DNA of 64,000 nucleotides, from assembly GCA_963628035.1 (NCBI GenBank), contig CAVGED010000123.1, forward strand, positions 45,087 through 109,086, given 5' to 3'. Origin of the DNA: 14-2 sp963628035. Its GTDB lineage: Bacteria; Bacillota; Clostridia; Lachnospirales; Lachnospiraceae. Positions within the stretch are counted from its first letter, which is position 1. The number at the start of each line of letters is the position of its first letter. The notes under the pieces are model-generated. The model was not told where the DNA came from. It searched no databases and saw only the letters and a list, made by a program, of their open reading frames with translations. Below, in pieces: positions 7,179 through 16,717 of the stretch. A program made the position numbers and the translations under genes.

Positions 7179-9026
7179 TTATTTTCTGTATAACAAATAT
7201 TGTTCACTTTCTTCCCGAATCTGCCATCCGTCCTGGCTAAGATAACCGCCCAAATTCTCATTGCCGCTTTGAATTATCACATAATCTACCTGATACTTTG
7301 CAAGCAGTTCTGATACCCCGGACAGATTCTGTTCCACCCCATTTACAATATTCATAAGATATATCCTGTCCGCAGCCTGCTCCTCCTCGCCTCGATACTG
7401 AAACAAGTCCAGGATATACTGATAGCGCGAAAAGATCAGTTCCATATCCGTATATTTTTGGCGCAGTGTAGTTGAAAAGGCATCACATCCCAGTACCTTT
7501 GCCCCCGGATTTTCGGATAAGATCAGCTTCCCAAAAGTGACCGCTTCATCCGGCATCTTCTCCACATTGTTGCTTACGATAAATCCGTTTTCCTCTGAAA
7601 ACATCCAACGCCCCGGAACAGCGCAGAGCAGTAGCGCCGCCGCCAGATACAAATATCGTGCAAATTTTCTTTTCATAACTTTTTCATACAATATGATCAA
7701 GGCTATCGCGATCCCCTGTCCCACCGGAATCAACCAAAATACCCGCCAGTAGGATGGCGTCATGGTAATCTTTTCAGCTATCACCCTACCCATCCAGGGA
7801 TTCCAGATCCCCAACAGTAAAGCCAATGGCGTATATATAATATAAATCTTTTCCAGCTTATTCCCCCAGGCAATAATCACGACAACTGCAACAGCGAAGA
7901 AAAGCAAATATAATTTACCACTTCCCCAGAACCTTAAAAATGTATCCTTCACAAAAGTTTCCGTGGTTACAGATGCCGCCTCCATCTGACCGCTAAATTT
8001 GCTGGTTCGAAGAAAGATCAAAACCGTAAATAATGCAACCTCCAAAACCGCCGGTATGCTGTGCAGCAGATATTTGGCCTCCCGCCGTACACAGGATATC
8101 GCTATCAGCATAAAGAAAAGCTGAAACCCCATCACGTACATGCTTGTCGGGTTTAATGCAATACCGGCTGACATACAGATCAACAGCTCCAACCAAAGGA
8201 AACGCCTTCGCTTTTCCGCATTCTCCAGAATCAAGGCTATCATGACAGGTAACGCAATATTCAAATATACCGCTTTTCCCTGCCACAAACGCGAGAGCAG
8301 AAAGCTTCCTTCCGAATACACGGCGTACCCGCCAAACAAATGAAAAACCGTCATCAGTACATAAAACAACGCTGCCTTCCCGGAATCTCCTTTCGTTACG
8401 ACCCTGCCAAGCAGAAGATATGCAGAAGCCGATAATATGAGAAGTACAGGCAAACAGACTGTATGCATCATCGTTACCGCTTCCACACGAAATACACGGC
8501 ACAGAACTGCCATGAATGCCTCCCATATCTGGAAATCATACATCGGAACCGTACCCAGCTCTTCTATCCCAAAGCTACTGTCATAAGGATTCAATCGGCC
8601 ACTCTCTGCGAACAGCGCCACATTGCTGACATAAAAGGAATCATCTGCATCTGAACGATAAACAGCCATCGTTATCAAGATCAGAAATACTGTCACCACC
8701 AAAACCGGTATGATCCCCCGGTCAAACTTATACTTTGGTCGACAGCTTAATGTCTTCCTTCTAACTGCCAGAATCATAAAACACAAAGTAATTGCCAAAA
8801 CAAGCACTGCAAACCAATTTCTCTTCCACTGAAAAGCAACAAAATACCAGCCCAAAAATTCTACCAGTCCGATCAGTGCAACAAAGCCCACAGCAAAATA
8901 TTCATATGCGTTTAAATTCGATAACCCAAATGACTTTATTACGCTGCCAATGACAAATGTAACCGCCAATACGATTACAGTAAAAAATATCCAGCTTATT
9001 ATAAGCCCCAGTGTCAAGCCTGCCAT
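7179..9026 (-). CDS. Polytopic membrane protein (DUF6077-like), probable GT-C glycosyltransferase
   Basis: A 615-residue protein with about 12-13 hydrophobic helices over residues 1-470 and an outside C-terminal domain of about 140 residues. The first loop near residue 126 has YRSDADDSFYVS, an acidic loop like the catalytic Asp loop of GT-C enzymes. This fits the DUF6077 group, whose members sit in glycan loci; the exact reaction is not known. AAGGAGAT lies before the ATG. It overlaps neither neighbour (3 bases after the gene upstream, 20 before the GT2-GtrA fusion), so the three are probably translated from one transcript. Confidence 0.7.
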   Translation of the reverse strand: MAGLTLGLIISWIFFTVIVLAVTFVIGSVIKSFGLSNLNAYEYFAVGFVALIGLVEFLGWYFVAFQWKRNWFAVLVLAITLCFMILAVRRKTLSCRPKYKFDRGIIPVLVVTVFLILITMAVYRSDADDSFYVSNVALFAESGRLNPYDSSFGIEELGTVPMYDFQIWEAFMAVLCRVFRVEAVTMMHTVCLPVLLILSASAYLLLGRVVTKGDSGKAALFYVLMTVFHLFGGYAVYSEGSFLLSRLWQGKAVYLNIALPVMIALILENAEKRRRFLWLELLICMSAGIALNPTSMYVMGFQLFFMLIAISCVRREAKYLLHSIPAVLEVALFTVLIFLRTSKFSGQMEAASVTTETFVKDTFLRFWGSGKLYLLFFAVAVVVIIAWGNKLEKIYIIYTPLALLLGIWNPWMGRVIAEKITMTPSYWRVFWLIPVGQGIAIALIILYEKVMKRKFARYLYLAAALLLCAVPGRWMFSEENGFIVSNNVEKMPDEAVTFGKLILSENPGAKVLGCDAFSTTLRQKYTDMELIFSRYQYILDLFQYRGEEEQAADRIYLMNIVNGVEQNLSGVSELLAKYQVDYVIIQSGNENLGGYLSQDGWQIREESEQYLLYRK

Positions 9027-9029
9027 TTT

Positions 9030-10871
9030 TTATCTCCTTGTCTCTTTCACTTCTCCATACGCCTTCAGATATTTCACCAATTTGCCGTTCTCCTTCTTTC
9101 TGCGGACAGCCAGGCGGATATACTCCCTGCCGTTATGAATCTTCGGTGTAAGATCCTTAATAAAGATATCGTGCTGCAAGAGATAACAGGACAATCCACG
9201 GCTTGTTTTGCCGCCTGTCACCTCACACATAATATAATTTGCCTGGGATGGGATCGGTCGAAGGTACGGTATCCTTTCCAGTTGTTCCATCAACTCTGTC
9301 CGCCGACGCCTGATCTTTTCCAGACTTGTCACATAATCACTCTTATACTTCTCTGCGATCTGCATATAAAACTCACCAAAGGAGTTGATATTCCAGATGG
9401 CAGCCTTGGACTTGATATTCTGAATCATTCCGGTATCCCCGCTAACCAATACCCCCAATCTGGCACCCGGAATCCCAAAGGACTTTGAAATACTCTTGAC
9501 AATGAACAGCCCTTCTGGGTACTCAGCTATCATCTCTCTTGAAATAGCCGTCAGATCCTCAAGTGACTCCCCTGTATCTGCAAAATCCACGAAGCTCTCG
9601 TCCAGAATCAGATTTATTTCCTGTTCCCGGCACCAATGGATCAACCGCAGGATTCCCTGTCGGCCGATATAATTTCCGCTGGGATTGTCTGGATTGATCA
9701 GCACCAGCATTGCAATTTCCTTGTCTTTAAAGAACTCGATAATGTCCGTTTCCGTGTAGGTGAAATCCTCATTATCAACCATCATATAAACGCTCTTATC
9801 CCTCTTATAACGGTTCGGGTATTCTTCAAAAGTCGGACGAATGAACCCCACCTTTCCATTTTCAAAGGACATCAGTATATTGATCAGTTCTGCTGCGCCG
9901 TTTCCAATGACAATATTTTCCTGCTTCACGCCAAAATACTTTCCCGCCAGCAGGCTGTTGACACGCATACCGGAAGGATACTGGGTCAGCAGCGTCTCAA
10001 AATCTGACTTCATCTCCCCGATCATCCGCTTGGATGGGTAATAGGGGTTCACCAGATAGCAGAAATCCAGCAGCTTCGGATACCGCCAGTACCCACCGTA
10101 CCTAGAGGCGATCGCATCATACTTTTCCTCCGCACTGTCCGCAAACAATGATTCCGCGATATCCAAATCCTGGATATCATCAATCTCATACCACACCTGA
10201 CCGTTCAGCCGCTTTGCGCGGATCTCCTTCGTTTCCAGCATTGCAATGAGCTTAATGACAGACTCATAGTATTCATTGTTCCCCATAGCCTTGGCATAAG
10301 CCTCCAGGAATGGAATGTAAGTGCTGGTGGAGAATTCCCGGCTAAACTTATAGATGTTGACCGTCTTATAATAGCTTGCCCGCCGATCATACTTTAAATG
10401 CTTGCCCGGTATAAAATCGACAATGCAATCCTCTTCATCCAACACCATGCAGGTTCCGTCCATCCAGCTCTCATACTTGTCCACCAACGCAAGATTCCTG
10501 CGGGGATCCTCCAGGAGAAGATCGATCAATGACTCCTCAAAGACAAGATCCGACTCCAGCAGGAGTGTATCCTCCTCCATCAGGCATTCCTTGGCCAATG
10601 CAAGGGAATAGATATTGTTCGTTTTATCATATATCGGATTATCAATGTACGTTATCGGTGTACTGATATGGAGAGAATCCACATAATCCATCAGCGCCTG
10701 TCCACGATAACCCACCACGATCACCACACGTGACAACCCCTTCCGATCCAGGATACGCAGTGTCCGCTCAATAATCGTCGTACCGTTTACCTTCACCATA
10801 CACTTCGTATTTCCGGCCGTCAGTTCCTTCAGTCTCTTCCCCATTCCTGCTGCTAAAATAATTGCCTGCAT
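9030..10871 (-). CDS. Bifunctional nucleotidyltransferase / PLP-dependent decarboxylase-aminotransferase
   Basis: 613 residues from the ATG at 10871, chosen over the upstream ATG at 10892 because AAAGGGGAAG lies before it. Residues 1-235 are a LicC-like nucleotidyltransferase (ILAAGMGKRL, LLESDLVFEE). Residues about 255-610 are a fold type I PLP enzyme of the HisC/CobD group: NPDNPSGNYIG, DESFVDF, and SISKSFGIPGARLG with the PLP lysine at about 463. Related PLP enzymes in capsule loci decarboxylate phosphoserine to ethanolamine phosphate (family knowledge). The fusion may thus make and activate an amino-alcohol phosphate, for example CDP-ethanolamine; this is inference. It directly follows the TagF-like fusion and the small AYIDPS protein. 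Confidence 0.8.
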   Translation of the reverse strand: MQAIILAAGMGKRLKELTAGNTKCMVKVNGTTIIERTLRILDRKGLSRVVIVVGYRGQALMDYVDSLHISTPITYIDNPIYDKTNNIYSLALAKECLMEEDTLLLESDLVFEESLIDLLLEDPRRNLALVDKYESWMDGTCMVLDEEDCIVDFIPGKHLKYDRRASYYKTVNIYKFSREFSTSTYIPFLEAYAKAMGNNEYYESVIKLIAMLETKEIRAKRLNGQVWYEIDDIQDLDIAESLFADSAEEKYDAIASRYGGYWRYPKLLDFCYLVNPYYPSKRMIGEMKSDFETLLTQYPSGMRVNSLLAGKYFGVKQENIVIGNGAAELINILMSFENGKVGFIRPTFEEYPNRYKRDKSVYMMVDNEDFTYTETDIIEFFKDKEIAMLVLINPDNPSGNYIGRQGILRLIHWCREQEINLILDESFVDFADTGESLEDLTAISREMIAEYPEGLFIVKSISKSFGIPGARLGVLVSGDTGMIQNIKSKAAIWNINSFGEFYMQIAEKYKSDYVTSLEKIRRRRTELMEQLERIPYLRPIPSQANYIMCEVTGGKTSRGLSCYLLQHDIFIKDLTPKIHNGREYIRLAVRRKKENGKLVKYLKAYGEVKETRR

Positions 10872-10873
10872 AC

Positions 10874-11227
10874 TTATTCTTCCCCTTTCCATTCCGGATC
10901 GTCCTTTACGAAAAACTCATCCGATTCCACTTCTTTGTTACGATTCTCATCGATTCCAAACCTGTCGCTAAGCTTCCTTTTCGCTCTCCGCCAATAGATT
11001 CCGGCCACAGCCCCGATCGCCACGGCGACACCAGCCACTGCCTGAATCACGTAGGTGAGCACCGAAGGATCAATATAAGCCTGCGCCGTAACGCCCCAAA
11101 ACAGCATGAAGCATAAAACACCGTATGATATTCCAAGCATAGATGCCATACATTTTATTACAGGCTTCTTCCTTCCTGCAATCCTTCTTTTATCGTAAGT
11201 CCTCTGTATGCCCCTGAACTGTCGCAT
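10874..11227 (-). CDS. Small AYIDPS membrane protein
   Basis: A longer frame opens at 11419, but GGAGG lies 9 bases before the ATG at 11227, giving 117 residues. After a basic N-terminus there is a helix (MLGISYGVLCFMLFWGVTAQ), the motif AYIDPSVLTYVIQA and a second helix running into YWRRAKRKL; the C-terminus is charged and acidic. I know this AYIDPS...YWRR pattern from small proteins in glycan and teichoic acid loci of Lachnospiraceae, without assigned function. The start overlaps the stop of the large fusion upstream (11232), and its own stop abuts the next gene, which points to coupled translation and joint work in the membrane. Confidence 0.75.
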   Translation of the reverse strand: MRQFRGIQRTYDKRRIAGRKKPVIKCMASMLGISYGVLCFMLFWGVTAQAYIDPSVLTYVIQAVAGVAVAIGAVAGIYWRRAKRKLSDRFGIDENRNKEVESDEFFVKDDPEWKGEE

Positions 11228-11231
11228 CTCT

Positions 11232-14200
11232 TCACTCCTCCGCATCTTTTCCGGCACATGCCTTCCGCTGGCGCACCTTTTCCTGCAACTGCGCAATAAT
11301 ATACCGTGCCCCGACACGCGCGCTGCCGCCAAGATTATATACATACTCGTCCACAAACGCTCCGATCTTAACTGCATATCTGTCCTTCTCTCCAAGAAGC
11401 GTGTCCACCGCCACTGCAAGCCGGTCCAGCTGATCCAGATTCAGAGAACATCCAATCTCATCACGCAGCAGAATATTTAACGGGACGGTATCGATCCGAT
11501 CATACTCCGGATTCATGACCTTCATGGGAGTATTGATAAACAGCACCGGCTTCTTCGTAGTGTAGGCATACTCATACGCAATACCGGACCAGTCTGTGAT
11601 CATCAGATCTGCCTCAAACACCGTACTGTTGGAGGAAAAATCGGTCTGAATCTCAATATCTGGATTCTCCGCGTAACGTTGCTTTAAGCTCTCCATCTTC
11701 TCCTTCTTATGACGCACATGCTGAGGATGCGGCCGCACCGTCACGTAATAGCCCTTTCCCGCAAGCGCATCCAGAATCTCCGTAAGGCAACTGTCCACGA
11801 TGTTGTCCGGCTGCCAGGAGGGGGCGATCAATATGTGCTTTCTGTCATGTTCCTCCTTCGGCAGCTGTTCATAGTCTGCACGCATCTCGTCCAGAAGTGT
11901 ATAGCCCCACTCCACCAGATTCTTTTTCGGACTCTGATACAATTCCTCTGTCTTGGCAATCTCTTCCTTCTGATGCTTTCCAACGCAGAATACCGTATCG
12001 TAATGATCCATGGAATGGATCCGCATGGTCAGATTCAGGCTGTCCATTCCGTGGGGAATGTAGATATACTCCATATCCTTTCGCACATAACTCCGCTTAA
12101 TATGGTAATTCTCCAGGTCCGGCATAGTCATCACCACAATATCAGCTTCCAGCTTCATCATCAGAGTAATCAGGCGCTTTTCACCGATATAATAGGCTCG
12201 AATCGCAGGCTCTTTTTCACTCAGCGCAAAGATCGGATCCTTTGGATCGCTGGTGACATAATGAATCGTCAAGCTGGTATATTGAAGCAGATATTCAATG
12301 ATTCCCTTATAATACTTGTAAAATCCGCCGCTCTCGGAATAGAACACCAGGTGTTTGTTGACAACATTGAAGAAACGCTTGTAATCCTCCCGCTCCCGCT
12401 TCGCATCGGGATCGCCAAAGCGTTTCCGCTTCTCTGTACCAATACTTCCAAGCTCCGCCAGTTCCTTCTTGCTGGCCTCCAGTCGTTCATAATCCACATA
12501 CTTTTTTGGATTGATCACCCAGTTTAACAGATACAGCTGCACAATAGCCAGCAGGTTGCTTGCCACCCAGTAGAGTGCCACGCCAACGGATACAAACCAC
12601 CCCAGATACAGCGAAAGTCCCACTGACAATAACAATGTTCCATACTTATTCCACTTGGACTGCTCCGACTGCAGCACATTGCTGGCATTCTGCGCCACAC
12701 ACATGAGCCAGGCGGACAGCGCCGCAACTATCGGTGAGAGGATCAACCAGCCACCATTCTCACTGGGTACAAGGCTTAAGTTCACGCCAAGGAAATCCAT
12801 GCTGATCTTCGGATCATTCATTCCTGCCTTGATCACCGCGATCACCCCCATCAGCAGGAGTATCTGAATCACCAATGGGATCATGGAAGCAAGTGGATGA
12901 TATTTTTTCTGCTTAAACAGCCTGGTCTGCCCCTCCGCAATAGCATCTTTGTCCCCGAAATACTTCACTTTCAGGAAATTGATGTCCGGTTGAAGTTCCA
13001 CCATCTTAATAGAATTCTTCTGCACCCATATGGAAACCGGCAGCAGCACAAGTTTGCTGATTAGGGTAAACAGAATGATCGCAAGTCCATAATTGCGACA
13101 AAGCGCGTAACACCAGTTCATGATCCATTCCAGGGGTGCATAGAGCCAGGACAGTCCTGCCCCGGAGGACGCCTCTCCGGAAGAATCTTCTTTGACGGTG
13201 TTCTTCTGATCATATACGACCCCGGTGGGTTTCAGTGTAGTCAGATCCCATGCGTCTCCGATCTGGTAGTATTCCTCGATGTGGTCTTCCTTTAGCCATT
13301 CAAAATACAGATATCTACGTTTCCGCTGCTCTCCTTCCTTCGCATCAAAAATCGCATCACCGGAACATCCCGTCAGCAGCCGGTCAAAAGCTTCTTGCAG
13401 ATCTGTAAAGCTCACCGGAGCATTGCTTACCTGCAGTTCATGTTTTTCATTGACACCCTTTACGAAAAAGATTGGATTCTGACGTTCCAGTGAAGCATTG
13501 GAGACAACGGTATCCGCATACCCATGATCCGCCATAACAATGATAACGGAATTATCATAGACATTTTCCTCTTTTAGCCGTTCCAGATAGTTTCTGGCGA
13601 TGGTCATGCTGGCCTTCACATTATCGGTATAGGTCGCATTATCTATGAATTCCACATTTTCATCGTAGCGCAACGGCACATGTGCGCCCTCCACATGGAT
13701 AAACTTAAAGATTTTTTGATCAGTGTGTGTTATCGGGGTTGCCAGCATATCCGGGTAGAAAGCATAATTGAGCCAATTATAAGTCTCATATCCCTCCGGT
13801 GCTTTCTGTAGCGCAGCGAAATAACTGGTGTCAAATATACAGAAGCGCTTCAGGTCAAACGGCGCATACTTTACTCCAACCAGCTTCAATTCTGCCTTCA
13901 CAAATTCCCAATAAGAAACAATCTGTCCTTGCTTTGACAAAATATTGTCAAACCGATAGATACTTTCATCCTTAGCCGGCAGTTCCGCCTCATACATTCC
14001 CAACTTATAGCCAGACTGCTCCAGCGTATCAAAGATCCTTGCCGTCTTATAAACATTGGCATTATAATCTTCAAAGGGCTGTTCATGTTCAAACCATTCC
14101 CCTGAAAAAATATAAGGGATGGCCATCTGTGTTGAAGAATATGCCCCCATCATATTTGGATAATAATTAAAATCCGAAAACATCTCCCTGTATTCCGGAT

Positions 14201-15005
14201 ATTGTTCCAGCAATTCTGTCATATTCCTTGCATCCACAGCATCCAACAACAAAATAATAAAATTCTGATCGTCCGACATCTCATACAGATCGTGAGTCGT
14301 TACCTGCATCTGTTTCTTCTCTAAGCCATCATTGCGAATGCAAAGCGATACAAGTGTCACAGACAGCACCAGTACGATACAAGAGGACACGATTTTCACC
14401 AGATGATAAAACTTCTCCATATGTAAAAAATGTATCAGCAGGAGTACAACAGCCATCGCTGTCAAGCAGACAATCACACTCTTTATCCGTTCTCCTCCAT
14501 ACTGGCTCCAGTCAAACGCAGTCCCATCCAATGATGGAAGATTCTTTATGAGAAAATTTCCCTGTATGTAGACAGCAAGAAACACAACGAATCCTGCTGC
14601 AAGTCCCACCTGATACAATCTTTCATGAATAAGGCACAAAATAAAAAAAACAAAGCTTCCAGCTACAGCCATAACCAGAAATACCAACAACATGATCGAT
14701 CCAAGCCTATAAAAGTCAAACCAGAATTCCTTCTTGTTGGCAAAATACAATTCCAGCGGTGCATACAAGAACAACATAAAGGAAATTGCAGCAGAAAGGA
14801 TTACGCCAGCCAGCACTGGCTTTAATGTTCTTTTTCTCTGCCTAGAAACTTCTGTGTTTAACTGCGAGGATCCTTTTCCTTCTTTCACAAAGTTATGACA
14901 TTTTCCCGTTCGTACACGTGATCTCATACAACAATCTCTCTTTCCGAAATACTTGCCATTCAAAGCCTTCACCGGCCAACTTCGATTATCTGTTTTTCCT
15001 ACCAC
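11232..15005 (-). CDS. Triple fusion: sulfatase/LtaS-like, YidC/Oxa1-like and TagB/TagF-like domains
   Basis: 1257 residues from a GTG that overlaps the upstream stop; the ATG at 14927, with GAAAGAGAG before it, would give 1231. Residues about 62-222 hold five membrane helices. Residues 245-590 are an alkaline phosphatase-superfamily domain: LLLDAVDAR (D255), GAYSSTQMAIP (likely nucleophile S291/T292), H437/H442 and MADHGY (D493, H494). Residues 615-835 match YidC/Oxa1, with MVELQPDINFLKVKYFGD, but Lys651 stands where insertases have Arg. Residues 865-1245 are CDP-glycerol glycerophosphotransferase-like: IYIPHG (H985), RPHPQH, MITDWSG (D1138). All three domains look intact. It probably builds or decorates a phosphodiester-linked wall polymer; the substrate is not known. 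Confidence 0.88.
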   Translation of the reverse strand: MVGKTDNRSWPVKALNGKYFGKRDCCMRSRVRTGKCHNFVKEGKGSSQLNTEVSRQRKRTLKPVLAGVILSAAISFMLFLYAPLELYFANKKEFWFDFYRLGSIMLLVFLVMAVAGSFVFFILCLIHERLYQVGLAAGFVVFLAVYIQGNFLIKNLPSLDGTAFDWSQYGGERIKSVIVCLTAMAVVLLLIHFLHMEKFYHLVKIVSSCIVLVLSVTLVSLCIRNDGLEKKQMQVTTHDLYEMSDDQNFIILLLDAVDARNMTELLEQYPEYREMFSDFNYYPNMMGAYSSTQMAIPYIFSGEWFEHEQPFEDYNANVYKTARIFDTLEQSGYKLGMYEAELPAKDESIYRFDNILSKQGQIVSYWEFVKAELKLVGVKYAPFDLKRFCIFDTSYFAALQKAPEGYETYNWLNYAFYPDMLATPITHTDQKIFKFIHVEGAHVPLRYDENVEFIDNATYTDNVKASMTIARNYLERLKEENVYDNSVIIVMADHGYADTVVSNASLERQNPIFFVKGVNEKHELQVSNAPVSFTDLQEAFDRLLTGCSGDAIFDAKEGEQRKRRYLYFEWLKEDHIEEYYQIGDAWDLTTLKPTGVVYDQKNTVKEDSSGEASSGAGLSWLYAPLEWIMNWCYALCRNYGLAIILFTLISKLVLLPVSIWVQKNSIKMVELQPDINFLKVKYFGDKDAIAEGQTRLFKQKKYHPLASMIPLVIQILLLMGVIAVIKAGMNDPKISMDFLGVNLSLVPSENGGWLILSPIVAALSAWLMCVAQNASNVLQSEQSKWNKYGTLLLSVGLSLYLGWFVSVGVALYWVASNLLAIVQLYLLNWVINPKKYVDYERLEASKKELAELGSIGTEKRKRFGDPDAKREREDYKRFFNVVNKHLVFYSESGGFYKYYKGIIEYLLQYTSLTIHYVTSDPKDPIFALSEKEPAIRAYYIGEKRLITLMMKLEADIVVMTMPDLENYHIKRSYVRKDMEYIYIPHGMDSLNLTMRIHSMDHYDTVFCVGKHQKEEIAKTEELYQSPKKNLVEWGYTLLDEMRADYEQLPKEEHDRKHILIAPSWQPDNIVDSCLTEILDALAGKGYYVTVRPHPQHVRHKKEKMESLKQRYAENPDIEIQTDFSSNSTVFEADLMITDWSGIAYEYAYTTKKPVLFINTPMKVMNPEYDRIDTVPLNILLRDEIGCSLNLDQLDRLAVAVDTLLGEKDRYAVKIGAFVDEYVYNLGGSARVGARYIIAQLQEKVRQRKACAGKDAEE

Positions 15006-16717
15006 TCCACAGAATAATCTGCCTGATGCAAAGTCTGGTTTTTATTATAATAAGGATCCCCTGCCTCCAGTTGTGTCTTCCACTTTTCCTGAAAAAAAGC
15101 AATTTCACGATTAAACCGCTCTATTTTCTCTTGTGAATCCTCATAGCCTCTGGATTTTGATTCATAATGATACATCTTTGCATAGGGATTAAAAATGATC
15201 TTCTTTCCCAGCGCACGAATCTTCATACATAGATCAATATCATTCAAAGCTACCTGTAGCTTTTCCTCAAAACCTCCAACCTCCCGGAACACCTCGGCTG
15301 ACACCAGCAGGCAAGCGCCGGTGCAAGCGCTGAATTCACGCATAGTCACAGAATAAGGATAATACCGCTCATCCTGATCACTCAGGCTCCAGAGGGCATG
15401 TGCTGCAAAACCACCGATTCCCATTACGACACCTGCATGCTGTATGGTATTATCTGGGTAATAAAGCATTGCACCGGCAGCTCCAATCCCTTCGCGATAA
15501 CAGCATTGCACCAGTTCCTCCAGGCAGTCACGATTAATGATTTCGGTATCGTTATTCAAAAATAGCAGCAATTCACCCTTGGCGTTCTCTGCGGCAAAAT
15601 TATTGATTGCAGAATAGTTAAATTCCTTTCGCCAGTATACAACCTGAATCCGGTCATGCTGCTCCACAATTTCTTCATAATACCGGAAAGTGGCTTCCTC
15701 CTGGCTGTTGTTCTCCGCAATAATAATTTCATAATTATCATAACTGTTATTGTTTAAAATTCCATTGATGCAGGTAGAAAGCTCGGTTACATGATCCTTA
15801 TTGGGAATGATGATGCTCACCAGCGGCTTTCTCGCAAATGTATACTGCACATGATAGAATCCCGGAACCATTCCCTCGCACACCTTGGCCGCAATGCCCC
15901 TGCGTTTGAAGCTCTCTTCTATATACTTTTTCCCACTTCCTGTAGTATCCCGGTAAATGCCATTTTCCCACGTCTCACCCGTCCTGGCAAACAGTACCTC
16001 TGGAATATGAAGGATTCGGGCGCCTGATTCAAACAACCGCAAGACCAGGTCATACCAGTCATTGCCCCACAGCTCCACCTCCGCCTGCTGTTTCAACCAT
16101 GCTGCCGACACTGCAATTGCTCCGCCCAGATATTGGAAATTCAGTAGCAGCTCTTCGTCTTTATCCGGCTTAAAGTAGGGACGGCAGAATTTGCCCTTCT
16201 GTAGACAATCTTCATCCACGTAAGCGCAATCAAATTCTTCCTCCCGGTTCCATGCCTTTACCACTTCGAACAGCATCTGCGGCCTCAGTACGACTTCTGC
16301 TGCAACAAACAGAAAAATCTCAGTCTCCTGCTGTGCATGACTCAGCAAAGAATGTACATCCATCTTTTCTGTATTCACCACAACCTGATAATTGTTGTAG
16401 GTCTGTTCGCGCACACTTTTTACCGCACGTGCTATCTGCATTTCTGGTTTCTTCACGCCATCGATTACCACACAAACATGCGGCATTTTTTTGAATGTCC
16501 GGTTTTTCTGCTGGCTCAATTCTTTTCTTGAAGGGCTGTTAGCATGTAGCCAGCTTCGGTATATGTCGTCCGCATTTTCCTTCACTCCCAGCTTTTTTGC
16601 CACCTTGCGCAGGAAAAATCCCATGCCATATTCCCGCAGGTAATAGACTGCTTTCTGCGCCTTATTCATCTGAGATAATTCAAACTCGTTTCTCATATTC
16701 TGACTCACGTCCTCCAT
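14999..16717 (-). CDS. Two-domain family 2 glycosyltransferase
   Basis: 572 residues. Residues about 75-275 form a degenerate GT-A domain with HVCVVIDGVKKPE and FVAAEVVLRP. Residues 298-545 form a full one: KPLVSIIIPNKDH, IIIAENNSQEE, LLLFLNNDTEI, the acceptor-side ACTGACLLVSAEVF and ALNDIDLCMKIRALG. The last residues (GDPYYNKNQTLHQADYS) are the usual tail of rhamnan-type transferases. The start overlaps the end of the gene upstream by 13 bases; the ATG at 16696 is an alternative that uses GGAGG. It is likely to extend or branch the rhamnose polymer on the cytoplasmic face. Confidence 0.85.
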   Translation of the reverse strand: MEDVSQNMRNEFELSQMNKAQKAVYYLREYGMGFFLRKVAKKLGVKENADDIYRSWLHANSPSRKELSQQKNRTFKKMPHVCVVIDGVKKPEMQIARAVKSVREQTYNNYQVVVNTEKMDVHSLLSHAQQETEIFLFVAAEVVLRPQMLFEVVKAWNREEEFDCAYVDEDCLQKGKFCRPYFKPDKDEELLLNFQYLGGAIAVSAAWLKQQAEVELWGNDWYDLVLRLFESGARILHIPEVLFARTGETWENGIYRDTTGSGKKYIEESFKRRGIAAKVCEGMVPGFYHVQYTFARKPLVSIIIPNKDHVTELSTCINGILNNNSYDNYEIIIAENNSQEEATFRYYEEIVEQHDRIQVVYWRKEFNYSAINNFAAENAKGELLLFLNNDTEIINRDCLEELVQCCYREGIGAAGAMLYYPDNTIQHAGVVMGIGGFAAHALWSLSDQDERYYPYSVTMREFSACTGACLLVSAEVFREVGGFEEKLQVALNDIDLCMKIRALGKKIIFNPYAKMYHYESKSRGYEDSQEKIERFNREIAFFQEKWKTQLEAGDPYYNKNQTLHQADYSVEW

